The position numbers were made by a program, and so were the translations under genes. 64,000 bases of DNA from Clostridia bacterium (GTDB taxonomy: Bacteria; Bacillota; Clostridia; Oscillospirales; CAG-272): the NCBI GenBank assembly GCA_017508665.1, contig JAFVYL010000035.1, forward strand, positions 1 through 64,000, given 5' to 3'. How positions within the stretch are numbered: position 1 is the first letter of the stretch; every line of letters begins with the position of its first letter. Below, in pieces: positions 24,309-35,700 of this stretch. The notes under the pieces are model-generated. The model did not search any database and was not told the origin of the DNA. It worked only from the letters and a program-made list of their open reading frames with translations.

Positions 24309-26153
24309 CTATTTCTGCTGTTCCTTGAGTGCAGCACGCTTAGCTGCCTGAATTCTCTTTCTCGAGGGAGTGTCAAGGACGACCTTACGGAGTCTTATAG
24401 ACTTGGGTGTGACCTCAATCAGTTCCTCATCGGTAATGAACTCAATAGCCTCCTCAAGAGAAAGCTGAACAGGCGTTATGAGAGTAAGCTTTTCGTCAGC
24501 ACCGGAGGAACGTATAGCCGTAAGGTGCTTTTCCTTACATACATTAACCTCAATATCATCGGGCTTGGGGTTCTCGCCGACGATCATGCCCTCATAAACA
24601 GGGGTTGCAGGACCGATGAAGAGAGGTCCGCGATCCTGAGCCTGATAAAGACCGTAAGTAGTAGACACACCCTTTTCACTTGCGACGAGAGAAGAGGTAA
24701 ATCTTGTCTTGATCTCACCGCGGAATGGCTCATAGCCTGCGAATATAGTCGAGATAAGTCCCTCACCGCGAGTATCGGTAAGAAGCTCACTGCGGTAGCC
24801 AAATAGACATCTGGTGGGAATGTTGTAGAAAAGCTTCTGTCTTGTGCCATGAAGCTGCATATCTACAAGAGTTCCCTTTCTCGCGCCGAGCTTTTCCATT
24901 ACAGCACCGACGTACTGCTCAGGAACGTCAACGATAACGTCCTCGATAGGTTCACATCTGACACCGTCTATCTCCTTATAAAGAACTCTGGGATTTGAGC
25001 AACAGAGCTCATAACCCTCGCGGCGCATATTCTCGATGAGTATGGAAAGGTGCATTTCACCTCTGCCGGCAACCTTGAAGGAATCGGTGGTCTCTCCGTC
25101 TTCGACACGAAGAGATACGTCCTTGAGAAGCTCACGGTAAAGTCTGGCCCTTAAGTGACGGGAGGTAACGTACTTGCCCTCCTTACCTGCGAAGGGAGAG
25201 TCATTGACCGAGAAGGTCATCTCCATTGTAGGCTCGCCTACCTTGACGAACTCGAGAGGCTCTACCTTAGCGGGAGAGCACACGGTATCTCCGATAGCAA
25301 TGTCCTCACAACCGGAGAAGCACACAATGTCACCCACCTTTGCCTCGGTTACGGGAACACGCTTAAGTCCGTCAAACTGATATATTGAAACTATCTTCGA
25401 GGGTCTGGATTTTCCATCTCCGTGATAGTTGCAGATAGATACGCCCTGTCCCTGCTTGATAACACCGCGCTCTACTCTGCCTATACCGATTCTTCCAACA
25501 AACTCGTTATAGTCGATGGAAGAAACGAGAAGCTGAAGAGGATCATCCTCCTCACCGTCGGGGGCAGGCATATATTCAAGTATTGTATCAAGAAGAGGTG
25601 TAAGATCCTTGCCGGGAGTATGGGGATCAAAGGATGCAGTACCGGCTCTACCCGAGCAGAAGAGCATGGGAGAGTCAAGCTGCTCATTGGTTGCATCAAG
25701 CTCAAGAAGAAGCTCAAGCACCTCGTCACCTATCTCGTCAAGACGTGCATCGGGGCGGTCAATCTTATTTACAACAACGATAACTCTGTGATCCATCTGC
25801 AAAGCCTTCTCAAGCACAAAACGTGTCTGAGGCATAGGGCCCTCAGCGGCATCAACAAGGAGTATAACACCGTTTACCATCTTAAGAATACGCTCAACCT
25901 CACCGCCGAAATCCGCGTGGCCGGGAGTATCTATAACGTTGATCTTAACGTCTTTATAATGGATAGCTGTGTTCTTGGCAAGAATGGTGATTCCGCGCTC
26001 CCTCTCAAGATCATTGGAATCCATTACTCTGTCTTCCATTTCTTGATTTTCACGGTAAATGCCGCCCTGACGGAGCATTTCGTCAACTAAAGTTGTCTTT
26101 CCGTGGTCAACGTGAGCGATAATTGCAATATTTCTTAAATCGGTACGCTTCAT
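24309..26153 (-). CDS. typA: Translational GTPase TypA/BipA
   Basis: 614 residues, the standard length of BipA. G-domain motifs are [10 protein letters not shown], the RERGITI switch, DTPGHADF and NKIDRP; an EF-Tu-like domain II, an EF-G-like domain with GRGEMHLSI and the BipA-specific C-terminal domain follow. It binds the 70S ribosome and assists large-subunit assembly and stress or cold growth. It is last in the minus-strand run of conserved GTPases. The spacing from a weak AGAGG to the ATG is long, so translation initiation may be modest. Confidence 0.96.
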   Translation of the reverse strand: MKRTDLRNIAIIAHVDHGKTTLVDEMLRQGGIYRENQEMEDRVMDSNDLERERGITILAKNTAIHYKDVKINVIDTPGHADFGGEVERILKMVNGVILLVDAAEGPMPQTRFVLEKALQMDHRVIVVVNKIDRPDARLDEIGDEVLELLLELDATNEQLDSPMLFCSGRAGTASFDPHTPGKDLTPLLDTILEYMPAPDGEEDDPLQLLVSSIDYNEFVGRIGIGRVERGVIKQGQGVSICNYHGDGKSRPSKIVSIYQFDGLKRVPVTEAKVGDIVCFSGCEDIAIGDTVCSPAKVEPLEFVKVGEPTMEMTFSVNDSPFAGKEGKYVTSRHLRARLYRELLKDVSLRVEDGETTDSFKVAGRGEMHLSILIENMRREGYELCCSNPRVLYKEIDGVRCEPIEDVIVDVPEQYVGAVMEKLGARKGTLVDMQLHGTRQKLFYNIPTRCLFGYRSELLTDTRGEGLISTIFAGYEPFRGEIKTRFTSSLVASEKGVSTTYGLYQAQDRGPLFIGPATPVYEGMIVGENPKPDDIEVNVCKEKHLTAIRSSGADEKLTLITPVQLSLEEAIEFITDEELIEVTPKSIRLRKVVLDTPSRKRIQAAKRAALKEQQK

Positions 26154-26186
26154 ATACTTATGTTTTTCCTCTTATAAATCAAAAAA

Positions 26187-27470
26187 TCAATAAACAAACT
26201 CAAACTCAAAATCGTAGATGTTGACAGTATCTCCCTCTTCTATGCCCATCTCTCTGAGACGGTCAAATACCCTGTTCTTCTCAAGAACTCTTTGGAAGAA
26301 GTTGAGCGACTCATAGTCGTCAAAGTTGATCTGTCCCATGAAGTTGTAGAGCCATTCACCCTCAACATAATACTTGCCGTTTCTTTGGGAAATCTCGGTT
26401 TCCTTAGCACCTGCTGAAGAGGCAAGTGCCTCTTCCTCGGGATTATACTCAGCCTCGTAAACTGTAAGGGGCGGAAGCTCGGAGAGTGCTTTAATTGTTT
26501 TCTCGACAAGCAAGTCGAGGTTCTCACCGGTAACTGCGGACACAAATACGACCTCGCGGTCAAGCCAGCCGCATTTTTTGATAAAGTGCTGCACTGTCTC
26601 ATCGTCCATATCGACGGAATCAACCTTATTAGCTACCACTATCTGCGGACGTTCGGCAAGCTCTGGCGAATATTTCTGCAGTTCCTCATCTATCTTATCA
26701 AGATCGTCCGAGGGATCTCTGCCATCTGTACCGGCTATATCTACAACGTGAAGCAACAGTCTGCATCTGTCAACGTGACGGAGAAAGGCATGACCGAGGC
26801 CAAGGCCCTCCGACGCTCCCTCGATAAGTCCCGGAATATCCGCTGCAAGGAACCCCTTGCCTTCACCGATCTTAACTACACCGAGATTCGGAGAAAGTGT
26901 GGTAAAATGATAGTTTGCAATCTTCGGCTTTGCCGATGAGATCATGGAAAGGATCGAAGACTTACCTACATTCGGGAAGCCTATAAGACCAACCTCGGCA
27001 AGCATCTTGAGTTCGAGAAGCACCTCCCTTTCCTCTCCTTTAGTACCGCTCTTGGCAAATCTCGGTATCTGTCTTGTGGGAGTAGCAAAATGTCTGTTAC
27101 CCCATCCGCCTCTGCCGCCCTTACAAAGAACGAACTCGTCGGATGATGCCATGTCGTGTATTATTTTACCGGTTGCGGGATCTTTAATGAGAGTTCCCGG
27201 AGGAACGGGAATTATAACGTCCGCGCCGTTTTTACCGTGCTTCTTTCCGCCCTTACCGTTCTCACCGTGCTCTGCGGCAAATTTTCTCTTGTAGCGGAAC
27301 GCGAGAAGTGTGTTTGAACCGGGATCAACACGGAAGATAACGCTACCGCCTCTGCCTCCGTCACCGCCATCGGGACCGCCGGCATTGACATACTTTTCTC
27401 TATGAAAGGCTACGGCACCGTCTCCGCCGTTACCTGCCTTTGCGTGTATGACTATATTATCTATAAACAC
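26187..27470 (-). CDS. obg: GTPase Obg/CgtA
   Basis: 427 residues with three domains: the Gly-rich Obg fold (AGNGGDGAVAFHREKY, then GGDGGRGG), the G domain with GFPNVGKSS, DIPGLIEGA and NKVD, and a C-terminal OCT domain ending in the typical GD-VNI-D-EFEF pattern. Essential GTPase for 50S subunit assembly and stress or sporulation signalling. It starts at GTG (27468-27470), with GGGGG eight nt upstream; the family's N-terminal residues begin exactly there. Followed 33 nt later by typA and preceded by der, a run of ribosome-assembly GTPases. Confidence 0.96.
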   Translation of the reverse strand: MFIDNIVIHAKAGNGGDGAVAFHREKYVNAGGPDGGDGGRGGSVIFRVDPGSNTLLAFRYKRKFAAEHGENGKGGKKHGKNGADVIIPVPPGTLIKDPATGKIIHDMASSDEFVLCKGGRGGWGNRHFATPTRQIPRFAKSGTKGEEREVLLELKMLAEVGLIGFPNVGKSSILSMISSAKPKIANYHFTTLSPNLGVVKIGEGKGFLAADIPGLIEGASEGLGLGHAFLRHVDRCRLLLHVVDIAGTDGRDPSDDLDKIDEELQKYSPELAERPQIVVANKVDSVDMDDETVQHFIKKCGWLDREVVFVSAVTGENLDLLVEKTIKALSELPPLTVYEAEYNPEEEALASSAGAKETEISQRNGKYYVEGEWLYNFMGQINFDDYESLNFFQRVLEKNRVFDRLREMGIEEGDTVNIYDFEFEFVY

Positions 27471-27519
27471 AGGAGTTTCCCCCTTTCTTGAATTTCAAAT
27501 TATTCTTGCTATGTGAGAC

Positions 27520-28857
27520 CTACACACCCGTGCCGTCGTCACCGCGCTGTCTGATAACCATCTTGATAGGTGTACCGTTAAAGCCGAAGGCATCACGGAT
27601 ACAATTTTCAAGATACCTCTGATACGAGAAGTGGAATAGCTCCTGAGAATTGCAGAAGATAACAAAAGTAGGCGGAGCTATAGAAGTCTGAGTCATATAG
27701 TAGACTTTAAGTCTCTTACCCTTGTCAGAGGGCGGCTGAACTCTGTTTGTAGCATCGTTAAGCAGATCATTGAGCATACCCGTGGTTACGCGCTTTCTTG
27801 CCTCGGCATAAACCTGATTGATCAACTCATAGATCTGAGCGCATCTCTGTCCTGTGAGGGCAGAAACGTAGATGATGGGTGCATACGGCATATAGGAAAG
27901 CGCAATACGCACGTCCTTGGTGTACTGATTTACGGTGTTATTATCCTTCTCTACAGCATCCCACTTGTTGATAACGATTATAACCGCCTTGCCTGCCTCG
28001 TGAGCAATACCCGCGATCTTTTCGTCCTGGTCTGTAACACCGTCTTTACCGTCTATCATAAGAAGACAAACATCTGCTCTCTCCACAGCCATATTGGCTC
28101 TGATAACGCTGAATTTCTCTATTCTGTCTTCTACCTTGGAATGACGTCTGATACCTGCGGTATCAATGAAGTTGTAGATACCGTGCTGATTTTCCACTCT
28201 GGTGTCGACCGCATCACGTGTAGTGCCTGCAATATCGGATACGATCACTCTCTCCTCACCGCACATACGGTTGATTATAGAGGATTTACCTGCATTGGGC
28301 TTGCCTATAACGGCAACATTGATAATTCCCTCGTCGATTTCCTCCTCGTCCGGGAAATTGCACTCCTCGATCACAGCGTCGAGAAGATCGCCTGTACCTG
28401 AGCCGTGAAGTGAGGATATAGCGATAGGCTCGCGCTCAAATCCAAGCTCATAGAACTCATAGAATTCAAAGGGCACGTCTCCCACTCTGTCCACCTTGTT
28501 TACAGCAACGACGATGGGCTTACCGGATTTTTTAAGCATAATCGCAATATCTCTGTCATCTGCAAGAAGTCCTGCTCTGATATCGCACATAAATATGATT
28601 ACGTCAGCCGATGCAACGGCGATCTCCGCCTGAGTTCTCATCTGCTTGAGTATGGTATCGTCGCTCTTAGGCTCAATACCGCCCGTATCGACCAAAAGGA
28701 AGCTATGGCTATTCCACTCAGCGTCCGCGTATATTCTGTCGCGCGTTACACCGGGAGTATCCTCTACTATAGATCGGCGCTCACCGATAAGCTTATTGAA
28801 AAGCGTGCTTTTACCAACGTTGGGCCTGCCAACGATGGCTACTACTGGCTTTGACAT
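27520..28857 (-). CDS. der: GTPase Der (EngA), two tandem G domains
   Basis: 445 residues. Domain 1 has GRPNVGKSTLFN, DTGG and NKVD; domain 2 has GKPNAGKSSIIN, DTAG and NKWD; a KH-like domain forms the C terminus. Der is a 50S ribosome biogenesis GTPase. AGGAG lies upstream of the ATG. It begins 17 nt downstream of the DUF512 gene and is followed 49 nt later by obg. A Glu-rich acidic segment between the G domains is normal for the family. Confidence 0.96.
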   Translation of the reverse strand: MSKPVVAIVGRPNVGKSTLFNKLIGERRSIVEDTPGVTRDRIYADAEWNSHSFLLVDTGGIEPKSDDTILKQMRTQAEIAVASADVIIFMCDIRAGLLADDRDIAIMLKKSGKPIVVAVNKVDRVGDVPFEFYEFYELGFEREPIAISSLHGSGTGDLLDAVIEECNFPDEEEIDEGIINVAVIGKPNAGKSSIINRMCGEERVIVSDIAGTTRDAVDTRVENQHGIYNFIDTAGIRRHSKVEDRIEKFSVIRANMAVERADVCLLMIDGKDGVTDQDEKIAGIAHEAGKAVIIVINKWDAVEKDNNTVNQYTKDVRIALSYMPYAPIIYVSALTGQRCAQIYELINQVYAEARKRVTTGMLNDLLNDATNRVQPPSDKGKRLKVYYMTQTSIAPPTFVIFCNSQELFHFSYQRYLENCIRDAFGFNGTPIKMVIRQRGDDGTGV

Positions 28858-28874
28858 TTTTTCTCATCTCCTTC

Positions 28875-30194
28875 TCAACTACAGATTCCGAGTACTGCCT
28901 CGGCAAACTCATAACCGTCTGCACTTACGGGCGTAACCTTAATTCCGAGCCTGTCCGAAAGCTCTGTAAGAGTCATTCCGCACAGGAAGTCACGGTCCTC
29001 CGCTCTGAGCGCATTATCAGGCACGAGAAGCTCATCACCGAGATCTCTGCCCTCAAGCTGTTCAAATATATCCTTTCCGGTGAGAAGTCCCGATACGGTA
29101 ATAGACTCACCGAAGAATTTGTTTACTATTCCGACTACGTTAACCTTCAGCCCGGGACAAAAAGACATAAGCCTGTCTGCCGAGCGCGAAAGCATATCGT
29201 ATGCGGCAAAACCGGTTGCGACTGTAACGGTGCGCTCACCGGAAAATGCAGAGGTCATATTCTCCGCATCCTCGACTGCCATACCAAACTCCTCAGCAAA
29301 AGAGCGAAGCATTCCCACACCGTTTTCTATCTGAGGATAATCCTCATAATATTCCGCAGGGGGTAACGGTCTGCCGGATTTAAGATAGAACTCGTCCGCG
29401 GCAAAGAATTGGCGCGATCCGTGTTTGGCAAGCTGCTCAGATGCAACAGAATCCACAGCATCAATAACCGCCGCAGCTTCCTCAGGAGTAAAATCGGTAA
29501 GCGGATAAAGTCCGTCGCGATGCTTGGTAAGTCCTGCCGGAACTACCGAAACACTGCCCATCTCGGGGTAGTACGCGGATAGGTCACGGAGTGAGCGAAG
29601 AAGCTCATCACCGTCATTCACGCCCTTACAAAGAACTATCTGTCCGCACATGGAAAGTCCGGCTTCCTTAAATCTGTCGAGGTATGAAAGCACCTCGCCC
29701 GAGCGCTTATTTTTCATCATTTTCACACGAAGCTCGGGATTGGTCGTGTGTATGGAGATATTAATCGGGGATATGCGCATCTTTATTATGCGGTCGATAT
29801 CCTTGTCGTACATATTGGTGAGGGTGATATAATTGCCGTGAATAAACGAAAGACGGGAGTCATCGTCCTTGAAATAAATAGGCTCACGCATCCCCTCGGG
29901 ATTCTGATCAATGAAGCAAAAGATACAGCCGTTACGGCAGGACTGCTTCTTGTCCATCAAAGGTGTCTCAAACTCGAGACCTATATCGTCATATTCGCCT
30001 TTTTTGATCTTTACGGAATATTCCCTTCCGTCAGAGTCGGAAAGTCCGAGCTTCACCGTGCGCTCGGTAAGGTAGAAACGGTAGTCGAGCACATCGGATA
30101 TCTCGTTGCCGTTTATGGATATAAGTGTGTCACCGGGCTTTATACCGGCTTTTTTTGCATAAGAACGGTTTTCTACATTCACGATCTTTACCAT
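28875..30194 (-). CDS. DUF512 / PDZ-radical SAM family protein (TIGR03279-type)
   Basis: 439 residues: an N-terminal PDZ-like domain (AKKAGIKPGDTLISINGNEI), a radical-SAM-like Fe-S motif CRNGCIFCFIDQ with Cys86, Cys90 and Cys93, and a C-terminal DUF512 domain. The protein is conserved beside der in clostridia; its reaction is not known. The cluster motif is intact. It sits between the Sel1-repeat gene (19-nt gap) and der (17-nt gap) and is surely co-transcribed with them. Confidence 0.88.
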   Translation of the reverse strand: MVKIVNVENRSYAKKAGIKPGDTLISINGNEISDVLDYRFYLTERTVKLGLSDSDGREYSVKIKKGEYDDIGLEFETPLMDKKQSCRNGCIFCFIDQNPEGMREPIYFKDDDSRLSFIHGNYITLTNMYDKDIDRIIKMRISPINISIHTTNPELRVKMMKNKRSGEVLSYLDRFKEAGLSMCGQIVLCKGVNDGDELLRSLRDLSAYYPEMGSVSVVPAGLTKHRDGLYPLTDFTPEEAAAVIDAVDSVASEQLAKHGSRQFFAADEFYLKSGRPLPPAEYYEDYPQIENGVGMLRSFAEEFGMAVEDAENMTSAFSGERTVTVATGFAAYDMLSRSADRLMSFCPGLKVNVVGIVNKFFGESITVSGLLTGKDIFEQLEGRDLGDELLVPDNALRAEDRDFLCGMTLTELSDRLGIKVTPVSADGYEFAEAVLGICS

Positions 30195-30213
30195 ACTCTC
30201 TACCGCCTTTCTT

Positions 30214-31002
30214 TTAGTATTCTTTGGGAGCGGAAATTCCCTCCACCCGTCTTATCTTATGTACAAGCTCGGGATTGTTAAGATTCTCGAGCAGATACGG
30301 TGCATCTGTTTCGATATACGCCATTGCCTCTTCCGAGCCGTCTATAGCCGCAAGAAGCATAAGTCCGTGTCCTCTGTCACGGTTGAAGTCAGTACCAAGT
30401 CCATCAATGAAGCAACGGGCATAAAGATATTTACCTTTTCCCGAAAGCTCCTCAACGTAGTCGGGAGAATGCTTGGCAGCATTCTTAAACCAGGTGAACG
30501 CGCTGAGGGGATCGTGCCTGACGGCAGCTATTCTCTCCTCCTCGTCCTCCTCGTAATCGGGGACTTCTCCCTCTATGTAATACGCTTGAGAATTGTACTC
30601 CGGTGTGTGATAAGGTATAAGAGAAATAGAAACTATATCCGGCTCAAAAAGACTGCCGAGAGTGTATGCGACACCGAGATAGAGCTGTGCCTCGATAACA
30701 CCGAGCTCGGCTGCATCCTTCATATACTCAAAGGATTTCTTATAATCCCTCTTCACACCTATGCCGTGAAGATACATAACCGAAAGGTTGTATGCCGCCT
30801 CTCCTACCTTTTGCGAAGCAAAAACGTAAAAGCTCTTGGCAAGTGCGGGATCGCGGGCTACACCGTAGCCGTTCATCAGACAATATGCGTAATCAAAGGC
30901 AGCCTCGGGATTTCCCTCGGATGCGCCCTCGTAGAACATTTCCGCGGCGCGCTCGTAATTCTTGTCCATAAACAAGACCTTCGCGGTATTCAGATCGAAC
31001 AT
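30214..31002 (-). CDS. Sel1-like repeat protein
   Basis: 262 residues of alpha-helical repeats with the Sel1 pattern (PEAAFDYAYCLMNGYGVARD, GEAAYNLSVMYLHGIGVKRD, IEAQLYLGVAYTLG). No signal peptide, so likely a cytoplasmic scaffold; partners unknown. An acidic insertion (YEEDEEER) interrupts the repeats in the middle. The ATG at 31002 is chosen because AAGGAG lies nine nt upstream; the earlier in-frame ATG spans that site. It lies within the cysS-der-obg run. Confidence 0.8.
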   Translation of the reverse strand: MFDLNTAKVLFMDKNYERAAEMFYEGASEGNPEAAFDYAYCLMNGYGVARDPALAKSFYVFASQKVGEAAYNLSVMYLHGIGVKRDYKKSFEYMKDAAELGVIEAQLYLGVAYTLGSLFEPDIVSISLIPYHTPEYNSQAYYIEGEVPDYEEDEEERIAAVRHDPLSAFTWFKNAAKHSPDYVEELSGKGKYLYARCFIDGLGTDFNRDRGHGLMLLAAIDGSEEAMAYIETDAPYLLENLNNPELVHKIRRVEGISAPKEY

Positions 31003-31037
31003 GCGTCCCTCTCCTTTCTTCGGCATTTCACCGAATT

Positions 31038-32483
31038 TTACTCACCTATTTTGAACTTAGTTCCCTCTCTGGTGTCGATAAGTGTGATTCCCTTTTCGAG
31101 TAGCTCGACTCTGATTCTGTCAGCCTCGGCAAAGTTCTTCTCGGCCTTGGCGGTTCGTCTTGCCTCTATCATTCCGTTGATATAAGCGAGAAGCTCGGGA
31201 TCTACTCCGGCGGTTTCCTCTTCCTTCTTTTTCCTCTCAGCTTCCCTTATCTTATTTGCAGCCTCGATAAGTCCAAGACTCATAACACGCTCAAAGTCTT
31301 CGATAAGCGCAAGCTTAGTTTTATCATTGGTACGTAGTTTAAAGACGTCGTAGATCGCAGTAACCGCAAGAGACGTGTTAAGATCGTTGTCAAGCGCATC
31401 GGTAAACTTCTTCTTACCGATAGCGAAAGCCTCTGCGTCTATCTGCTCGCCCTCGGATACGTTGAGCTGAGCAACTCTCGCCACAAGCTTGTCGTAAGAT
31501 ATCTTCGCGTTGTCAAGGTTTTCCCAAGAGAACACAAGATTTTTTCTATAGTGTGACTGCATACAGAAGAAACGGTAGACGAGAGGATCGTATCCCTTCT
31601 CTTCGAGAAGAGAGACTGTGAGGAACTCGCCCTTGGACTTGGACATCTTACCGGAATTGGTGTTAAGATGATGTACGTGGAACCAATGCTTGCACCACTC
31701 GTGGCCAAAGGTAGCCTCACTCTGCGCTATTTCGTTTGTATGATGGGGGAATGCGTTATCGATACCTCCGCAGTGGATATCAAGATATTCGCCAAGATGC
31801 TTTCTCGCTATGCAAGAGCACTCGATATGCCAGCCGGGATAACCAACACCCCAGGGAGAATTCCACTTAAGCTCCTGATCGTCGAACTTAGACTTGGTAA
31901 ACCAAAGCACGAAATCAGCCTTATTCTTTTTGTTTCCGTCCTCTTCAACGCTATCGCGTACACCAACCTCAAGATCCTCTTCCTTGAAGTCGTTGAATAC
32001 GTAGTACTTCTCTATTTTAGATGTATCGAAGTATACATTTCCGCCTGCTTCGTATGCATATCCCTTCTCGAGAAGCTCCTCGACCATAGTGATGAACTCG
32101 GGTATGCAATTTGTAGCGGGCTCTATCACGTCGGGGCGCTTTATGTTAAGCTTATCCGCATCCGAGAAGAACGCGTTGGTATAATGCTCAGCGATCTGCA
32201 TGACCGTCTTGTGCTCTCTTTTAGCACCCTTGAGCATCTTATCCTCTCCCGTGTCTCCATCGCTTGAAAGATGTCCGACGTCGGTAATATTCATGACTCT
32301 TGTTACATCGTAACCGAGGTAACGAAGATATTTCTCAAGCACGTCCTCCATAGCATATGTACGGAGATTGCCGATATGTGCAAAATGATAAACGGTGGGT
32401 CCGCAGGTATATATCGAAACCTTTCCATCTTCTCTGGGCACGAACTCATCCCTCTGTCTTGTAAGAGAATTATATAAAAGCAT
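31038..32483 (-). CDS. cysS: Cysteinyl-tRNA synthetase
   Basis: 481 residues, class I synthetase. Cys27 in YTCGPTVY and a second zinc-binding site HIECSCIA match the family, as do the HIGN signature (36-39) and KMSKSKG. It charges tRNA-Cys in the cytoplasm. The ATG at 32483 follows GGAG; the upstream in-frame extension overlaps that site and is rejected. It heads the minus-strand run and has a TTGACA/TAAAAT promoter at 32547-32575. No T-box leader was recognised in the roughly 60-nt leader. Confidence 0.97.
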   Translation of the reverse strand: MLLYNSLTRQRDEFVPREDGKVSIYTCGPTVYHFAHIGNLRTYAMEDVLEKYLRYLGYDVTRVMNITDVGHLSSDGDTGEDKMLKGAKREHKTVMQIAEHYTNAFFSDADKLNIKRPDVIEPATNCIPEFITMVEELLEKGYAYEAGGNVYFDTSKIEKYYVFNDFKEEDLEVGVRDSVEEDGNKKNKADFVLWFTKSKFDDQELKWNSPWGVGYPGWHIECSCIARKHLGEYLDIHCGGIDNAFPHHTNEIAQSEATFGHEWCKHWFHVHHLNTNSGKMSKSKGEFLTVSLLEEKGYDPLVYRFFCMQSHYRKNLVFSWENLDNAKISYDKLVARVAQLNVSEGEQIDAEAFAIGKKKFTDALDNDLNTSLAVTAIYDVFKLRTNDKTKLALIEDFERVMSLGLIEAANKIREAERKKKEEETAGVDPELLAYINGMIEARRTAKAEKNFAEADRIRVELLEKGITLIDTREGTKFKIGE

Positions 32484-32546
32484 AATACACTCCTGTGCCG
32501 TCCGCAAAAAACGCGATATTACGGCATTTTAATTTTATCTTAAAAC

Positions 32547-32575
32547 ATTTTAGCAGACACGCGAGGATTTGTCAA
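32547..32575 (-). promoter_or_regulatory. Promoter of the cysS-to-typA run
   Basis: Minus strand TTGACA (32570-32575), 17 nt, TAAAAT (32547-32552). Confidence 0.78.
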
Positions 32576-32654
32576 GGTTTTTCGTATATTTTATTTATAT
32601 AACCAGCACGTACGCTTTCGCGCGAAGTTTTTTAAAAATATTTTGTTTTTCCTC

Positions 32655-32683
32655 TTGTAATCTTGACAAAAATTTGGTAGAAT
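32655..32683 (+). promoter_or_regulatory. Candidate promoter of the ftsK/spoIIIE gene
   Basis: TTGTAA (32655-32660), 17 nt, TAGAAT (32678-32683). A TTGACA at 32663 overlaps the spacer but lacks a well-placed -10 box. About 80 nt of leader follow. Confidence 0.5.
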
Positions 32684-32772
32684 ATAGTTTAGGGTAGTTT
32701 TATTATCTTTTTCTAACAAAAATTGACACTCCCCCATCTAAAACAGTAAAAATTCCAATGAGGTTAAGATAT

Positions 32773-35700
32773 ATGGCACAAAAGAAAAAAGCATCCGCGA
32801 AGCATTCCGATACAACGGGAATGCAAAGGGCGGTACCAATCATACTGTTCGCATTAGCTGTATTTACGTTGTTCTGCTTTATCACACAGGACATAGGTAC
32901 ACTGGGACGCGGAATATCTACGGTATTCCTCGGACTGTTTTCATACGGCGCATACGTGATGCCGTTATTACTTGCCCTGCATGCAGTATTCTACCTTTCG
33001 GATATGAAAGAAAACAGACTTTGGTCGAGAGTTATATTCTCGGTTGTAGTCCTGATCCTTATATCCTCAATTGCATACTCCATAACCTACTGGAAGGCTG
33101 ACCTTACATTCGCCCCCGTAGAATTCTTTACCGACGGACAAAGATCCGTGGGCGGCGGATTTATAGGCGGTACTGTCGGATTCTGTCTTATCAAGATATT
33201 CGGCAGAGTCGGTCTTTTGATCATCACCGCAGCGGTCCTTGCGATATACGTATCATACCTCTTTGCAAGAGGCAAGGTATCCGAGTTCTTCTATAATCTA
33301 CTCAAGGTCACTGTCATAATTCTCGCATACACCGAAAGAGGTATCAAGAAATTCTTCAAAAAGATCGTGAATGCAAAGAGCGATAAGCTCAGACGCGAGG
33401 CAGAGGAAAAGAACGGTAAGCTCACCGATGACGACTTCTTTGCAGTAGACAACGGTATGCAGAAGCTCAGCGTATCCGAGCTTGGTATAAAAGAAACCAG
33501 AGACACTTCATACGAAGAGGACAACCCCACATTACACGAAAAGATATTCTATAAAAGTGCCGTAAGCCCGGAGGAAGCCGAAGAGATGGCTATGCGCGAG
33601 AAGGCTGAAGAAATATTCTATGCCGCTATGGAATCCGATGATACGGATGAAGAGCCTGCTCCTGAGCAGAGACGCCGCATTGTAAATCTCACCTATGACG
33701 ATCCGGATAGTAAGATCGGCAGAAGTGCAAAAAGAGTCGAACAGACAGATAATATCCGCACATCGGAATCCGCGAATGTGACAGACGAGAATGCGGATGC
33801 GGTATTCACACAGGGCTTTGATCCTTTTGAGATGATGATGTCCGAGGAGTTAGCGTCCAAGCCTTCATCAAGAAGTCTCAAGGATGAGCCTGTGAGCACA
33901 AGAAGTGTGAAAGAGGACATATCCGAGCTCACCGAGGAAGAGCTTGAAAGAGAAAAACGCATACTTGACTTCGAAAGAAGAAAGGCCGCGATAATAGGAT
34001 CTCGCAAAGCAATTCCTGTTGAAAACGACGGAGAATTTACAGGAACACCTAAGACGGTTGAATTCCGTGAGCGCACCGATGAGAACTTCGGTAAAGCTGC
34101 TGTGGAAACAGCTACCACTTCCTTCACCTTTGACAAGACCGAAAGAGTGGCTGAACCCCCAAAGACACAGCCGGCAAATTACACGGCTATAGGCTTTGGC
34201 GATGATGAAGAGAGTGTTACAGCTATTTTCTCAAAGCCCGCATTCACATCTCCGGAAACCATTTACTCCTACACACCTGTTGTCGAGGAAGCTCCTAAGC
34301 ATACTCCGTACAATATATATGACGCTCCGGTAAGCGAGCCTATTCCCTTCTCCGCGCCCTACGTAGAGGAGCCTGAGATAAGACTTTACGAAAAACGTCA
34401 AACAGAGAGCTATACAACTTCTTACTCATCCGCCGTGCAGAGCACTCCTGCGGTAACCGAGAAGATATCTCCTGAGCACGTGCCAGAAGACGAGTCCGTA
34501 CAAGTCTACACAATGAACCCTGCACCCGTGGAGGAAAAAGAAGAGTTCAGCTATACATCCACCAAGGATTTTGAAGAAGAAAAGACCGAAGAATTCGTAC
34601 CGGAGTTCAAGCCATATCAGGTATCTAATCCCGATAGCAGCGCAGAGCCCGAAGTCTCTCCCCTTCATTTTGAAGAGGTAAAGACTGATGAGGCCAGCAC
34701 TCTCAAGATAGAGAGAGAATATATCGGTGAGGATGTCGAAGAGAACGAGCCGTATTTCGATGAAGAAGATACGGTTGATACCGATGAGGACTGCACTGAG
34801 GAATACGAAGGCGATGATGAGGACGATACCGACGAGGAATTCGATGAGTATACCGAAGAGGATACACTCCCCCCCGAGGATGACGGCTCAGCATTTGAAA
34901 CAGAGGAGATACCTCCCGAGGAAAGAAACCCCGTAGTACAGGGATACAAGGATATGTTCTCCGCTTTGCGTGAGGATGAACCGGAAGATGAAGAGCCTGA
35001 AGATGACAAGGCTGACAACTACGAGCTTGTCTCTCCCGACGAAGTCGAGGAGGACGAATACGTCGATGACGATGAGATTGAAGAGGACGACGATCCTCCA
35101 TTCGAGCACAGCACCGTAAGACACGAGCCCAAGCCTAAGGCTGAAAAGAAAGAAGTAAAGCCGGAAAAGAAGAAACCGGACTTTTCAAATTACAAGTTCC
35201 CCTCTATTGATCTTCTCGGTCTCGATCCCGCCACGGACGACGACACAAGCGAAATCAACGAAAACACAAAGATACTAATCGATACTCTGGCATCCTTCAA
35301 CGTCACGGCATCCATTAAGGGTGTAGACCGCGGACCGCGTATCACCAGATACGAGGTAGTACCCGCAAGAGGAGTTAAGGTAAATGCCATTACCTCTCTG
35401 TACAACGACATATGCCTCAACCTTGCCAAGGAGGGTGTCCGTATGGAAGCTCCTATTCCCGGCAAGTCGGCAATCGGCTTTGAAATTCCCAACAAGCAAC
35501 CTAAAAATGTACGTTTGCGTGAGTTGCTTGAATGTGATGAATTCATCAATGCAAAGTCCAAAACCTTTGTCGCTATAGGTAAGGACGTTGCGGGTAATCC
35601 CGTATTCGGCGACATTTCAAAATACCCCCACGCTCTTATATGCGGTGCTACCGGTATGGGTAAATCCGTATGTATAAACTCAATAATGGTAAGTATGCTT

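Noticed and set aside
25422..26090. 222-codon plus-strand open frame
   Set aside because: Antisense to typA, which has all GTPase motifs.
32484..32772. Possible T-box leader before cysS
   Set aside because: The leader is only about 60 nt and shows no T-box sequence or specifier stem.
34665..35018. Ser-rich minus-strand open frame resembling a low-complexity surface protein
   Set aside because: It is the reverse complement of the acidic linker codons of the translocase; the Ser runs are a by-product.
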